Positions 35,161 through 45,067 of a DNA stretch of 64,000 bases are shown piece by piece. The translations under genes were made by a program, and so were the position numbers. Source of the DNA: Sulfuritalea hydrogenivorans sk43H (lineage in GTDB: Bacteria; Pseudomonadota; Gammaproteobacteria; Burkholderiales; Rhodocyclaceae); NCBI RefSeq assembly GCF_000828635.1, contig NZ_AP012547.1, forward strand, positions 806,001 through 870,000, in the 5' to 3' direction. Numbering within the stretch: position 1 is the first letter of the stretch; each line of letters begins with the position of its first letter. The notes under the pieces are model-generated. The model was not told the origin of the DNA, searched no databases, and saw only the letters and a program-made list of their open reading frames with translations.

Positions 35161-35560
35161 TCGCCGCTCCGGCGGCTTCGCCATTGTCTCGGCCATTTTC
35201 ATTCTGGTCGTGCTGGCCGGGCTGGCGGCGTTCGTGGTTTCCGTGACCTCGACGCAGCATGTGACCTTCGCCCAGGATGTACAAAGTGCGCGCGCCTATC
35301 AGGCGGCGCGTGCCGGCACGGAATGGGGAATCCAACGCTGGCTGGCGGCGACGCCGTCCGTGACATGTTCGGGCGCCACCCTGAGCTTTGCCGATCCCGA
35401 TCTGTCCGGCTTCCAGACCGTGGTGACGGCCAGCACGACGACGGGGGGCGGGGTCAATTTTTGCGTCATCACCGCCACGGCGACGCCCACGGGCGCCAGC
35501 CCCGGCGCTCTCGGCTACGTCGAGCGCCAACTCAGAGTCGTGGTCGAGGGCAATCCCTGA
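35141..35560 (+). CDS. mshP: MshP-like protein (PilX-type)
   Basis: 139 aa. Starts MSTTRPDRRSGGFAIVSAIFILVVLAGLAAFVVSVTST with a prepilin-like hydrophobic segment lacking the classical E5, then ARAYQAARAGTEWGIQRWLA, as in MshP/PilX proteins. Last of the prepilin genes. The convergent mshQ-like adhesin gene ends 41 bases downstream, with a copy of repeat A in the gap. Confidence 0.85.
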   Translation: MSTTRPDRRSGGFAIVSAIFILVVLAGLAAFVVSVTSTQHVTFAQDVQSARAYQAARAGTEWGIQRWLAATPSVTCSGATLSFADPDLSGFQTVVTASTTTGGGVNFCVITATATPTGASPGALGYVERQLRVVVEGNP

Positions 35561-35565
35561 CGTTT

Positions 35566-35585
35566 GCCGTACCGCCAGCGCCGAC
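35566..35585 (-). repeat. Dispersed repeat A between mshP and mshQ
   Basis: The minus strand reads GTCGGCGCTGGCG, GT, ACGGC, preceded by AAAA. It lies in the 41-base gap between converging genes, like the copy at 9044. Confidence 0.6.
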
Positions 35586-35601
35586 TTTTCCCGCCGTCTG
35601 C

Positions 35602-38600
35602 TTAGCGGGTTTCCCTGCGGTAGATGATTCGCTTTGAGTTGCCGCCCTGGCTGTAGATGCCGAAGCTGGCGCGTGCCGAGGGCGTGGTCACCGCGTTGAA
35701 CTGCAGGTAGGCGGGAATCGGGCCGAAGGGGACATCGGTGAAGCCCTTGGCGGAAGGTGCCGTCAGGCAGAGGCCAAGGTTTCCGTTGGCAACCGGGTTT
35801 GCCGAATTGCAGGCGAATCCGCTGGCTGCGGTGCAGGTGCTGGTCAGCACTCCGCAACGCGGCGTGGTGCTGCCCGACGGGGTTAGCGTCAGGGCCGCCG
35901 ACGGTCCGACCAGGGCGGCAAAGGTCGTGCAGTTGTCGGTCGCACTGGGAAGCCATTTGCTTCCGTCATAGTATTCGAGCAGCGCCGGCATGTTCAGCGA
36001 CAGTTGTTCGGCGCCGAAGGCGTTGGACAGGCGCAGGCGGCCGAAGCGTGCGCTGACGGGTGCCCCCACCTTCACGGCGGTGCAGGGCGGCGTAGTCGTG
36101 CAGTCGCTGCTGGTGGCGGCATCCATGTCCAGCCCGCCAAGCACCGGGCCGTCGGGATCGGTGAGCGCGATGCCGAGTTGCAGGCTGTCATAGGGGCCAT
36201 CCGGCGTGGTTGCTGCCACACGGTTGAAGGTGGCGGTGCTCGAATTCACCGTGTAGCTGCCTTTGTTCCAGGTGCTGCTGGCGTTGACCAGGCGTGCGGT
36301 GAGATTGGTGCCACTGTTGGCATTTTCGGCTTGCCACGCGACTGTCGCCGGTGCATAGCCCCCTCCCGAAGGATGATAGTTCTCGGTGGTACCGCCGGCA
36401 AAATTCTGCGCCAGCAGGGTTGCCGCCAAGGCGAACGGCTGGCCCATGTAGCTCAGCACTGCGCCGCTGGCTGTACAGGCTGGCATCCGCGAGCCGCTCG
36501 ACAGCGAAAAGTGGTCCGGCACGAAGCGCCCGACATCCACCGTGCCGGATGTAATGTAGCGCTCGCTGTTGGTGGAATCCAATGCGTCGACGGCCGCAAA
36601 CGTGGTGTCGATAAGTTGCATTTTGAAGGCGCCGACCTCGGCGTAGCTTGCTGTCGTCGAGGTGACTATGCCATCGCCGGCGGTGCCATCTTCGAAAGTA
36701 CCGCCGTTCAGGGTGCAGGCCGTGCCATTGAGGCAGGTACTGGGGATGATGTGCGATGCGATGCTTGCGGTCGGCGAGCCGGCGTAGTTGGTGGCAATTG
36801 CCGGGGTGCCGGCGCCGTTCCAGGCGGTGGCGGTGATGGTGAACGGTCTTCCGGCCTTGTGCTTTGTTCCGCCGGGGGTCGAGACATTATTCAGCGTGCG
36901 GGTGGTGCCGGCCGTTTCCCAGTCGCCGTCGGTTACCGTGAAGCTAAGCGAGTTGGGCCGGATGGCGTACTTGTCCGTGGAGCACTTGACGACGGTGGGT
37001 GAGGTCGTCGGATAACTGATGCGGACGCTGACGTCCATATAGGCGTTTGCCACGGCGCTGAAGGTGAGGCTGGCGCGACCGGTGGCCAGCGCCACCGGCG
37101 ACATGGTGGCGAGCACCGTCGGGGTGGTAAGGCAATTGAGGGTGGGAACCACCTCTACCTTAACGTTGCCGGTGAAAGTTGTCATGATTTGCGGTGTCGG
37201 GGAGCTGTTCAGTGCGACCACGCACAACGGATAGGTGGTTCCGGCGATTTTGGTCTTGATCGGCCCGGAATTGGTGGCTACCGGCAGCGTTGCGCAGGTG
37301 GTTGGCGATACGGGCGGCTCGAAGGCGTTGAAGCCGCCGGGAGTAATGCAGCTATGCAACACCTGAGCCGGCGTGGTCGAGGTCAGCGTGTAATCGGTGG
37401 GGCAGGTCGAGGTCAGTACCACCGTGCCGGTCAGGGTGTTCACTACGACATTGGTTGCCAGCGTGATGTTTGGATTCGTCGCATTGGTCACATCCAGGGT
37501 GCGCAGAGTGACCGGACTGGTTCCGCTGATCGTCTGCGCGGCGGTGCCGTTCAGCGTCACCGTCGAGGTGCCCGGCGTGAGCGTGCCGTTGCTGGTGAAG
37601 TTGCCGCCGACGATGACATTCCCTGAACCTAATGTCATGGTTTCGCCCGCCGCGTTGTTCAAGTGACCGACGATGGACAACGTGCCGGACGAAATGGTGG
37701 TGGTTGCCAGGATGGCGCCGTTGCTGTTGTTCAGCGCGGCACCTCCATTGGTGATGGTCAGGATGCCGGCGCCGATGCTCAGGGTGTCGCCGTTGTTGAT
37801 GCCCCCGGTACCGGTGAGTGTGACCCGGCTTCCCGTGCCGAGCGATACCGTGGAAGACCCTGCGACTGTCGACGCAATGTTCAACGTGCCGCCGATATTG
37901 ATGCCGTTGCCGAGAGCGGTGGCGCCGGTGACGGTCAGCAAGGCATCGCGGTTGGCGTTGCTGCCGCCGGTCAGGTCGACGTTCCCGGTTACGGTGATGC
38001 GTCCGGTGGTGACGCTGACGGTGGCGTCCCCGGTATTGGCGGTCGCCGCAGCCGCCGTCACGCTCAAAGTGCCGCCGACGGTGATGACGCCGGTGGTGAG
38101 CGTCATTTGCTTGAGCCCGTTGGTGCCGGAATCCACCACGGCATTGCCGGCGATGGCCAGCGTTCCCGAGGTCACGCTGGTGGTCGCGGCAAGTCCGGTC
38201 GTGTTGGTGGTGGTCAGCGTGGCGGCGGCGTTGGTGACACTGACAAGGCCGATACCGACCGTCAGGGTATCGCCATTGTTTATCCCGCCCGCGCCGCTGA
38301 CCGTGATGCGGCCGGTGGCGTTGGTGGACGACACCGTCGCCGATCCGGCGATAGTCGGCGCAACGATATTCAGCGTGCCGCCGATGTTGATTCCCTGACC
38401 GGCGGCGCCCGCGCCGGTGACGGTCAGCAGGGCGTCGCGGTTGGCTGTCGTGCCTCCGGTCACGGTGGTGTTGCCGGCCACGGTGAGGCGTCCGGTGGTG
38501 ACGCTGACGGTGGCATCGCCGGCATCGGCGGTCGCCGCTGCCGCGGTCACGCTCAGAGTGCCGCCGACGGTGATGACACCGGTGGTGAGCGACATAGTCT

Positions 38601-39420
38601 TGAGTCCGGTCGTGCCGGAATCCACCACGGCGTTGCCGGCGATGGCCAGCGTTCCGGAGGTCACCCGGGTGGTCACGGCGATTCCGGTTGCAAGAGTATG
38701 GGTTGTAGTCAGCGTGGCGGCAGGATTTGTGACATTGAATGTCCCGGCATCAACGTACAGGGCATCCCCGTTGGCAACGCCTGCGGCCCCGGCCACGTTG
38801 ATTCTTCCGGCCGCGTTGGTAATGGAAACCGTGGACGAGGTGGCCACGGTGGCATTGATGGTCAGTCCGCCGTTGATGGTGACGAGTCCTGTGCTGACCG
38901 TGAGCAGTGCATCCCGGGCCGCGGCGGAACCGCCGGTAAGTGTCACGTTGCCGCCGACAGTGAGCGTGCCGGCGCCGACGTTGATCTGTTTGGTTACCGC
39001 ACCGGTCGGAATGCTGATGGTGACGTTGTTGGTGACGTTGAGGCTGGAGGTGGCAGCGGCAAACGTCAGCCCTGTAGCGTTGGCACCGGTATCGATCGTG
39101 ACCGAGTTGGCTGTCCGGGCGGCGCCGGACTCAACGGCGATGGAGATGCCGTTGCAAATCGTGACGTCATCGCCCGCGGTCGGGAACGTGGTCGCGCCGG
39201 CGGCGGCGCAACTCGTCGAACTCCAGTTGCCATTGACTCCCCAGTTGCCGCTCGTCCTCGCATATTTGGCTGCGGCCATTGCGTCCCCGCTCCATGTTCC
39301 CAGGGCGGACAGCGACAGCGCTAAAACGACAATTCTGGCGAATCCGTTGAGGAGTCGTACCGATGTCGGTGATGGCTGGCGGGGGGCCGCTTTACTATGG
39401 CGCAAGGCAAATAATTTCAA
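35602..39420 (-). CDS. mshQ: MshQ-like repetitive surface/pilus-associated protein
   Basis: About 1272 aa from the proposed TTG start at 39420 (GGACGA upstream); the frame stays open to 39645 but would run into tRNA-Thr. Signal peptide (FARIVVLALSLSALGTWSGDAMA). The N-terminal half is a Gly/Thr/Val-rich beta-repeat region with three about 160-aa units. The C-terminal half matches the MshQ/DUF6701 type (YAIRPNSLSFTVTDGDWET, GRFVPDHFSLSSG, RFGRLRLSNAFGAEQL, ending FGIYSQGGNSKRIIYRRE). In Vibrio and Shewanella mshQ follows mshP on the same strand; here it is inverted. Probably an exported pilus-tip or surface adhesin. Confidence 0.82.
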   Translation of the reverse strand: MKLFALRHSKAAPRQPSPTSVRLLNGFARIVVLALSLSALGTWSGDAMAAAKYARTSGNWGVNGNWSSTSCAAAGATTFPTAGDDVTICNGISIAVESGAARTANSVTIDTGANATGLTFAAATSSLNVTNNVTISIPTGAVTKQINVGAGTLTVGGNVTLTGGSAAARDALLTVSTGLVTINGGLTINATVATSSTVSITNAAGRINVAGAAGVANGDALYVDAGTFNVTNPAATLTTTHTLATGIAVTTRVTSGTLAIAGNAVVDSGTTGLKTMSLTTGVITVGGTLSVTAAAATADAGDATVSVTTGRLTVAGNTTVTGGTTANRDALLTVTGAGAAGQGINIGGTLNIVAPTIAGSATVSSTNATGRITVSGAGGINNGDTLTVGIGLVSVTNAAATLTTTNTTGLAATTSVTSGTLAIAGNAVVDSGTNGLKQMTLTTGVITVGGTLSVTAAAATANTGDATVSVTTGRITVTGNVDLTGGSNANRDALLTVTGATALGNGINIGGTLNIASTVAGSSTVSLGTGSRVTLTGTGGINNGDTLSIGAGILTITNGGAALNNSNGAILATTTISSGTLSIVGHLNNAAGETMTLGSGNVIVGGNFTSNGTLTPGTSTVTLNGTAAQTISGTSPVTLRTLDVTNATNPNITLATNVVVNTLTGTVVLTSTCPTDYTLTSTTPAQVLHSCITPGGFNAFEPPVSPTTCATLPVATNSGPIKTKIAGTTYPLCVVALNSSPTPQIMTTFTGNVKVEVVPTLNCLTTPTVLATMSPVALATGRASLTFSAVANAYMDVSVRISYPTTSPTVVKCSTDKYAIRPNSLSFTVTDGDWETAGTTRTLNNVSTPGGTKHKAGRPFTITATAWNGAGTPAIATNYAGSPTASIASHIIPSTCLNGTACTLNGGTFEDGTAGDGIVTSTTASYAEVGAFKMQLIDTTFAAVDALDSTNSERYITSGTVDVGRFVPDHFSLSSGSRMPACTASGAVLSYMGQPFALAATLLAQNFAGGTTENYHPSGGGYAPATVAWQAENANSGTNLTARLVNASSTWNKGSYTVNSSTATFNRVAATTPDGPYDSLQLGIALTDPDGPVLGGLDMDAATSSDCTTTPPCTAVKVGAPVSARFGRLRLSNAFGAEQLSLNMPALLEYYDGSKWLPSATDNCTTFAALVGPSAALTLTPSGSTTPRCGVLTSTCTAASGFACNSANPVANGNLGLCLTAPSAKGFTDVPFGPIPAYLQFNAVTTPSARASFGIYSQGGNSKRIIYRRETR
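37640..38990 (-). repeat. Three tandem units of about 480-490 bp inside mshQ
   Basis: Each unit encodes a TVxGN...TGG...RDALLTV start, a GINIGGTLNI or GGLTINATV strand, GINNGDTL or GVANGDAL, and a GTLAIAGNAVVDSG / GVITVGGTLSVTAAAATA end. Matching bases recur at 37671, 38151 and 38640, so the period is 480-489 bp. The third (C-terminal) unit is the most diverged. Confidence 0.8.
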
Positions 39421-39453
39421 CGCACGATTCGTCCACTGTTGGCGGATGCAATA

Positions 39454-39478
39454 GTCGGTGCTGGCGATACGGCGATTT
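39454..39478 (+). repeat. Dispersed repeat A upstream of mshQ
   Basis: GTCGGTGCTGGCG, AT, ACGGCGATTT. It lies in the 198-base gap between the mshQ start and tRNA-Thr. The rest of the gap holds the tRNA promoter and, presumably, the mshQ promoter. Confidence 0.5.
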
Positions 39479-39571
39479 GCGGGCGGGGCGGCAATGTGTT
39501 CATTGGCGCAGTCTATCAAGTGCCCGCAAAATGGGGCAAGGCAATCCGTCGGCAGACGGGCGGCAGCCGCG

Positions 39572-39601
39572 TTGCCATGCAACGCGGCCAGCAGGTATAA
39601 T
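39572..39601 (+). promoter_or_regulatory. Promoter of tRNA-Thr
   Basis: TTGCCA (39572-39577), 18-base spacer, TATAAT (39596-39601), 17 bases before the tRNA. Confidence 0.75.
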
Positions 39602-39618
39602 CTGCCGCCTTTCAGGAC

Positions 39619-39694
<76 letters not shown>

Positions 39695-39699
39695 AATCT

Positions 39700-39743
39700 C
39701 TGGGCCTGCCTCCTTTCCGGTCGGCAGGCCCAGTTTCTTTTTT
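39700..39743 (+). terminator. Terminator after tRNA-Thr
   Basis: CTGGGCCTGCC (39700-39710), 12-base loop, GGCAGGCCCAG (39723-39733), then TTTCTTTTTT. An 11-bp perfect stem. Confidence 0.95.
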
Positions 39744-39795
39744 ATGTCCCCGGCCTTCTGGTCAGGGACGGTATCCAGACGGACGGGGTGCGCTC

Positions 39796-40562
39796 ATGCA
39801 GATCAAGGACAGTGTTTTCATCGTCACCGGCGGGGCTTCCGGCCTCGGCGCGGGTACCGCGCGGATGTTGGTGGCGCAGGGCGGCAAGGTGGTCATGGCC
39901 GACCTCAACGAGGCCGCCGGCAAGGCGCTGGAGGCCGAGCTGGGCGGCAATGCGCGCTTCGTCGCCACCAACGTCGCCGACGAGGCCAGCGCCAGGGCCT
40001 GTGTGGCGGCGGCACAGGCGGCCTTTGGCGGCCTGCACGGGCTGGTCAATTGCGCCGGCATCGCCACGGCGGAAAAGGTGCTGGGCAAGAACGGCCCGCA
40101 CGCGCTGGATACGTTTGCGAAGACCATCACGGTGAATCTGGTCGGTTCGTTCAACATGATCCGCCTGGCGTCCGAAGTCATGAGCCAGGGCGCGCCGAAC
40201 GCGGCCGGCGAACGCGGCGTGATCGTCAGCACCGCGTCGGTGGCGGCCTACGACGGCCAGATCGGGCAGGCGGCCTATGCGGCGTCGAAGGGCGGCGTGG
40301 TCGGCATGACCCTGCCGATCGCCCGGGAACTGGCGCGCTTCGGCATTCGCGTGATGACCATTGCCCCGGGAATCTTCGAGACGCCGATGCTGCTGGGCAT
40401 GCCGCAGGAAGTGCAGGACGCGCTGGGCAAGATGGTGCCCTTCCCCTCGCGCCTGGGCAAGCCGGCCGAGTACGCGGCGCTGGTGCGGCATATCGTCGAG
40501 AACGAAATGCTCAATGGCGAGGTGATTCGCCTCGACGGCGCGTTCGGATGGCTCCGAAGTAA
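39796..40562 (+). CDS. Short-chain dehydrogenase, 3-hydroxyacyl-CoA dehydrogenase type-2-like, with 3' frameshift
   Basis: NAD-binding [17 protein letters not shown], catalytic Ser in [10 protein letters not shown] and YAASK tetrad. It matches HSD10-like 3-hydroxyacyl-CoA dehydrogenases used in beta-oxidation of branched or aromatic-derived acyl-CoAs. Homologues end near [15 protein letters not shown]. Here the frame reads [17 protein letters not shown] and continues into ccoI; the expected ending RMAPK-stop is present in the neighbouring frame, ending at 40562. A one-base deletion near 40543-40545 explains this. The core enzyme (about 250 residues) is intact. Confidence 0.85.
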
Positions 40563-40590
40563 GCCCGGTTGTGACCATTCCGGCCTGAGC

Positions 40591-43035
40591 ATGGCCGACT
40601 GTTACCACTGCGGCCTGCCGATTCCGGCGGACGCGGATTTCCCGGTCGAGATCGAGCGGGTCCGCCGCGAGATGTGCTGCGCCGGCTGCCAGGCGGTGGC
40701 GCAGGCCATCGTCGACAACGGCCTCGCCGATTACTACCGCCATCGCGATGCGATGCCGGAGTCCCCGCGCGAGGCCTTGCCGCAGGCCCTGGCCGAGTTC
40801 GGCCTGTTCGATCATCCCGATGTGCAGAAGAACTTCGTGCGGCGGGTCGAGGGACCGGCGGGTGAGCACGAGCAGGAAGCCGCGCTGATCCTCGAAGGCA
40901 TCACCTGCGCCGCTTGCGTCTGGCTCAACGAGTCGCATGTGCGCCGCCAGCCCGGCGTGACCTCCATTGACATCAACTACACGACGCGACGCGCGCGGGT
41001 GCGCTGGGACGAGCGCGTCACCAGGCTGTCGGCCATCCTCGAAGCCATCGCCGCGATCGGCTACCGCGCCCATCCCTACGACGTCGGGCGTTCCGAGGAA
41101 CTGGCGCAGAAAGAACGCAAGGCCGCGCTGTGGCGGCTGTTCGTCGCCGGCTTCGGCATGATGCAGGTGATGATGTACGCCGTGCCGGTGTACCTCGCCG
41201 ATGGCGACATGACGCCCGACATCGAGCAGCTGATGCGCTGGGCCAGCCTGATCCTGACCGTGCCCGTGATCGGCTATTCGGCGGCACCATTTTTCGTCAG
41301 CGCCTGGCGGGACCTGAAGCTCGCGCGCGTCGGCATGGACGTGCCGGTGGCGCTGGGCGTCGGCGCGGCCTTCGCGGCGAGCGTATGGGCCACGCTGATT
41401 GCCGCCGGCGAGGTGTATTTCGATTCGGTCACCATGTTCGTCTTCTTCCTGCTCTCCGGCCGCTATCTGGAAATGATGGCACGGCAAAAGGCGGCGCGCA
41501 GTGTGGAAACGCTGGCGCGTGCGATTCCGGCGTTCGCCATGCGTCTCGCGGGCTGGCCCGGCAGCACCGAGGGCCAGCATGTCGCGGTGGCCGAGTTGCG
41601 CGTTGGCGACGCGGTGCAGATCAAGCCCGGCGAGACGGTGCCGGCCGACGGCTGCGTGCTCGATGGCGAGAGCGCGGCGGACGAATCCCTGCTGACCGGC
41701 GAGAGCCGTCCGGTACCGAAAGTGGCGGGCGATGCCCTGATCGGCGGCAGCGTGAATACCGCGAGCCCCCTGGTGATGCGCGTCGAGCGCGTCGGCGAGG
41801 CGACCCGCGTGGCCGCCATCCAGCGCCTGATGGAGCGCGCCGCGGCGGAAAAGCCGCGCCTGGTGGAAATGGCCGACCGCGTCGCGGGACGCTTCATCAT
41901 TGCCCTGCTGGTGCTGGCGGTGGCGACGGCGCTCGCCTGGTGGTGGATCGATGCCTCGCGCGCCCTGTGGGTGTTTGTCGCCGTGCTGGTGGTCAGTTGC
42001 CCGTGCGCCTTGTCGCTGGCGACCCCGGCGGCGTTAACGGTGGCGACCGGCGCGCTGGCCGCGCGCGGCGTGCTGGTGACGCGCGGCCATGCGATCGAGG
42101 CGCTGGCGCGCGCCGACCGTTTCATTTTCGACAAGACCGGGACGCTGACGCTGGGCCGCATGACGCTGGTCGAGGTGATGCCGGTGCGCGACGATGCAGC
42201 ACGCGCGCTGGCGCTGGCCGCCGCGCTCGAACGCGGCTCCGAGCATCCCATCGCGCGGGCCTTGGCCGCCGGCGCCGCAGATGCCGGAACGAGTACCGCA
42301 ATCGGCGTTGACGGCTTGCGCGCCACCACCGGGGCGGGTGTCGAGGGCGCGATCGAGGGCCGGATCTGGCGGCTTGGCCGTCCCGAATTCGCCGCCGCGC
42401 TGCATGCCATGCCGGTGCCGCCGGAGGTGCAGTCAACAGTCGGCGCTGGCGACACGGTGATTGCATTGGGCAGCGCGGACGGCTGGCAGGCATTTTTCCG
42501 TTTGAGCGACGGCTTGCGTCCGGAGGCCGCTGCGATGGCCGCGAATCTCTCGAAGGCAGGCATCAAGCTGTCGATCTTCAGCGGCGACGCGCCGGCCGCC
42601 GCCGGGCATGTCGGCGCGGCACTGGGCATTGCCGATGCGCGCGGCGGATTGTCGCCTGAGGACAAGCATGCTGCGCTGCGCGTGCTGCAAGACGCCGGCG
42701 AAACGGTGGCGATGGTCGGCGACGGCGTCAATGACGCGCCGGTGCTGGCCCAGGCCCAGGTGTCGATCGCCATGGGCGGCGGCGCCGATCTGGCAAGGGC
42801 CAACGCCGACGTGGTGCTGCTCGGCAACGACCTGCGGGCGTTGCCAGAGGGCCTTGCATTGGCGCGGCGCACGGTGCGCATCGTGAAGCAGAACCTGGCC
42901 TGGGCTTTCGCCTACAATTTCCTCGCGATCCCGCTGGCCATGGCCGGCTGGGTGACCCCCTGGATGGCCGGTATCGGCATGTCGGCCAGTTCGCTTCTGG
43001 TCGTGCTCAACGCCTTGCGGTTGCAGAGGAAATAG
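40591..43035 (+). CDS. ccoI: CcoI/FixI, copper-transporting P1B-ATPase for cbb3 oxidase assembly
   Basis: 814 aa from the ATG at 40591. N-terminal cysteine domain ([35 protein letters not shown]), heavy-metal domain [12 protein letters not shown], membrane metal site [13 protein letters not shown], phosphorylation site [16 protein letters not shown] motif, eight membrane helices. Supplies Cu to the CcoN heme-copper centre. Because the upstream SDR stop is missing, this frame is open from 39796, so a 1079-aa fusion is formally readable. The ribosome site before 40591 is weak. Followed directly by ccoS. Confidence 0.94.
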   Translation: MADCYHCGLPIPADADFPVEIERVRREMCCAGCQAVAQAIVDNGLADYYRHRDAMPESPREALPQALAEFGLFDHPDVQKNFVRRVEGPAGEHEQEAALILEGITCAACVWLNESHVRRQPGVTSIDINYTTRRARVRWDERVTRLSAILEAIAAIGYRAHPYDVGRSEELAQKERKAALWRLFVAGFGMMQVMMYAVPVYLADGDMTPDIEQLMRWASLILTVPVIGYSAAPFFVSAWRDLKLARVGMDVPVALGVGAAFAASVWATLIAAGEVYFDSVTMFVFFLLSGRYLEMMARQKAARSVETLARAIPAFAMRLAGWPGSTEGQHVAVAELRVGDAVQIKPGETVPADGCVLDGESAADESLLTGESRPVPKVAGDALIGGSVNTASPLVMRVERVGEATRVAAIQRLMERAAAEKPRLVEMADRVAGRFIIALLVLAVATALAWWWIDASRALWVFVAVLVVSCPCALSLATPAALTVATGALAARGVLVTRGHAIEALARADRFIFDKTGTLTLGRMTLVEVMPVRDDAARALALAAALERGSEHPIARALAAGAADAGTSTAIGVDGLRATTGAGVEGAIEGRIWRLGRPEFAAALHAMPVPPEVQSTVGAGDTVIALGSADGWQAFFRLSDGLRPEAAAMAANLSKAGIKLSIFSGDAPAAAGHVGAALGIADARGGLSPEDKHAALRVLQDAGETVAMVGDGVNDAPVLAQAQVSIAMGGGADLARANADVVLLGNDLRALPEGLALARRTVRIVKQNLAWAFAYNFLAIPLAMAGWVTPWMAGIGMSASSLLVVLNALRLQRK
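42439..42463 (+). repeat. Dispersed repeat A, copy in ccoI
   Basis: GTCGGCGCTGGCG, AC, ACGGTGATT; in frame as [11 protein letters not shown], in the nucleotide-binding domain. Confidence 0.5.
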
Positions 43036-43239
43036 ATGGACATCCTTTATTTGCTGATTCCTCTGTCACTGGCGCTGGTCTTCGTGATTGCCGCGCTGTT
43101 CTGGTGGTCGTTGAGGAGCGGGCAGTACGAGGACCTCGAAGGTCCCGGCCACCGCATCCTGATGGACGACGACCAGACGGATATTCGCCGGAATCGCAGC
43201 GCAATTGACCCAGATCAAGGAGCGGCGGGTGATAAATAA
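43036..43239 (+). CDS. ccoS: CcoS, cbb3 oxidase maturation protein
   Basis: 67 aa. One membrane helix (LLIPLSLALVFVIAALFWWSL) followed by RSGQYEDLEGPGHRILMDDD, the conserved CcoS/FixS tail. Required for cofactor insertion into CcoN. Starts immediately after the ccoI stop. Confidence 0.93.
   Translation: MDILYLLIPLSLALVFVIAALFWWSLRSGQYEDLEGPGHRILMDDDQTDIRRNRSAIDPDQGAAGDK
43205..43218 (+). promoter_or_regulatory. FNR-site match inside the ccoS 3' end
   Basis: TTGACCCAGATCAA fits TTGAY-N4-RTCAA exactly but lies in coding sequence (IDPDQ) and upstream of a terminator, 377 bases before ccoN. The same 14 bases occur before dps (63436). Function uncertain. Confidence 0.3.
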
Positions 43240-43307
43240 CCATACTCCACACGGGTTTTATGGTGATGGCTTCGCGTCGTCACCCAAAGGCTCTCTGTTG
43301 GGGTTAG

Positions 43308-43335
43308 GGGTGCGCGCTGCGCACCCTTTTTTTTT
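43308..43335 (+). terminator. Terminator after ccoS
   Basis: GGGTGCGC, loop GCT, GCGCACCC, then nine T. It separates ccoIS from ccoNOQP, which therefore need their own promoter. The 355-base gap 43240-43594 holds this terminator and the FNR-site promoter; no gene is seen in it. Confidence 0.93.
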
Positions 43336-43473
43336 GCCTGTTCGGCAGAGATGCTGATCTATCCCGGTAGTTCCGCAACTGGCGTTCTGCCTCACGGCGG
43401 TTGGACAAACCACGCGAATCCACCTATAACCCACACTAATAGTATTGTTATTTTTGTTGAAGTCCGATATATT

Positions 43474-43487
43474 TTGACCTGCATCAA
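43474..43487 (+). promoter_or_regulatory. FNR-type site of the ccoN promoter
   Basis: TTGAC CTGC ATCAA, exact consensus. A -10-like TGTAAT is at 43507-43512, so the site would sit near -40, the class II activating position. ccoN starts at 43595, leaving an about 75-base leader. Confidence 0.85.
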
Positions 43488-43594
43488 TGAACGCTAATTC
43501 ATTGCGTGTAATCTCCCCCAAAATTCCCATACTGCACCGCATCAAATGCAGTATTGCCAATGGTTTCTTTTTGTTCAAGTGAGGTGAATCCATC

Positions 43595-45034
43595 ATGCAA
43601 TCGCAAGCGACTTACAACTACAAAGTCGTGCGCCAGTTCGCTGTGATGACCGTAATCTGGGGCATCGTCGGCATGCTGGTCGGCGTCATCATCGCCGCCC
43701 AGCTGGTCTGGCCGGAACTCAACGTACACGAGTGGCTGAGCTATGGGCGCCTGCGTCCGTTGCACACCAACGCCGTGATTTTTGCGTTTGGCGGCTGCGC
43801 GCTGTTTGCCACCTCCTACTACGCGGTGCAACGCACCAGCCATGCGCCGCTATTCGCGCCAGGGCTGGCCGCCTTTACCTTCTGGGGCTGGCAACTGATC
43901 ATCGTGCTCGCCGCGCTGTCGCTGCCGCTGGGCTTCACTTCCGGCAAGGAGTATGCGGAACTCGAGTGGCCGATCGACATCCTGATCACGGTGGTCTGGG
44001 TGTCCTATGCCGTGGTGTTCTTTGGCACCATCGTCAAGCGCACCGTGTCGCACATCTACGTGGCGAACTGGTTCTTCGGCGGCTTCATCCTGACGGTGGC
44101 CGTGCTGCACCTGGTCAACAGCGCGGCGGTTCCGGTCCTTGCCGCCGGTGTCCTGACGCCCAAGTCCTACTCGGCCTACGCTGGCGTGCAGGATGCAATG
44201 ATCCAGTGGTGGTATGGCCACAATGCGGTGGGTTTCTTCCTTACCGCCGGCTTCCTCGGCATGATGTACTACTTCGTGCCGAAGCAGGCCGGGCGGCCGG
44301 TGTATTCCTATCGCCTCTCGGTGGTGCACTTCTGGGCCCTGATCTTCACCTACATGTGGGCCGGCCCGCACCACCTGCACTACACCGCGCTGCCTGACTG
44401 GACGCAGAGTGTCGGCATGATCTTCTCGCTGATCCTGCTGGCGCCGTCGTGGGGCGGCATGATCAACGGCATCATGACGCTGTCGGGCGCCTGGCACAAA
44501 CTGCGCGACGATCCGATCCTGAAGTTCATGATCACCTCGCTGTCCTTTTACGGCATGTCGACCTTCGAAGGTCCGATGATGTCGATCAAGACGGTCAATG
44601 CGCTGTCGCATTACACCGACTGGACCGTGGGCCACGTGCATTCCGGCGCCCTGGGCTGGGTGGCGATGATTTCCATCGGCTCGATCTACTACCTGCTGCC
44701 GCGCTTGTTCGGCAAGCCGGAAATGGCCTCGAAGAAGCTGGTCGAGGCGCATTTCTGGATCGCGACGATCGGCATCGTGCTTTACATCGCCTCGATGTGG
44801 ATTGCCGGCGTGATGCAGGGCCTGATGTGGCGCGCAACCAATCCTGATGGCACGCTGACCTACTCCTTCGTCGAGTCGGTGAAGGCAACCTATCCGTTCT
44901 GGACCATACGTCTGCTCGGCGGGCTGATGTTCCTCTCCGGCATGCTGATCATGGCCTGGAACATGTTCCTGACCATGGCGGGCGGCAAGGCGGTCAACGA
45001 CGCGCCGGTACTCGCACCCGCGGCGGCTCACTAA
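43595..45034 (+). CDS. ccoN: cbb3-type cytochrome c oxidase subunit I
   Basis: 479 aa, 12 membrane helices; binds heme b, high-spin heme b3 and CuB, reduces O2 to water at high affinity. Conserved histidines are visible in [52 protein letters not shown] and [16 protein letters not shown] (the last holds heme ligands). First gene of ccoNOQP with an FNR site upstream. Confidence 0.98.
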   Translation: MQSQATYNYKVVRQFAVMTVIWGIVGMLVGVIIAAQLVWPELNVHEWLSYGRLRPLHTNAVIFAFGGCALFATSYYAVQRTSHAPLFAPGLAAFTFWGWQLIIVLAALSLPLGFTSGKEYAELEWPIDILITVVWVSYAVVFFGTIVKRTVSHIYVANWFFGGFILTVAVLHLVNSAAVPVLAAGVLTPKSYSAYAGVQDAMIQWWYGHNAVGFFLTAGFLGMMYYFVPKQAGRPVYSYRLSVVHFWALIFTYMWAGPHHLHYTALPDWTQSVGMIFSLILLAPSWGGMINGIMTLSGAWHKLRDDPILKFMITSLSFYGMSTFEGPMMSIKTVNALSHYTDWTVGHVHSGALGWVAMISIGSIYYLLPRLFGKPEMASKKLVEAHFWIATIGIVLYIASMWIAGVMQGLMWRATNPDGTLTYSFVESVKATYPFWTIRLLGGLMFLSGMLIMAWNMFLTMAGGKAVNDAPVLAPAAAH

Positions 45035-45067
45035 GCCCCGATTGCAAAGAATAAGGAGCCATACATC

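Noticed and set aside
34360-39420. pilW, pilX and pilY1 of the type IVa pilus
   Set aside because: Position after ispH would fit, but the helices and the DUF6701-type end of the large protein match MshO, MshP and MshQ better, and no PilY1 beta-propeller is seen.
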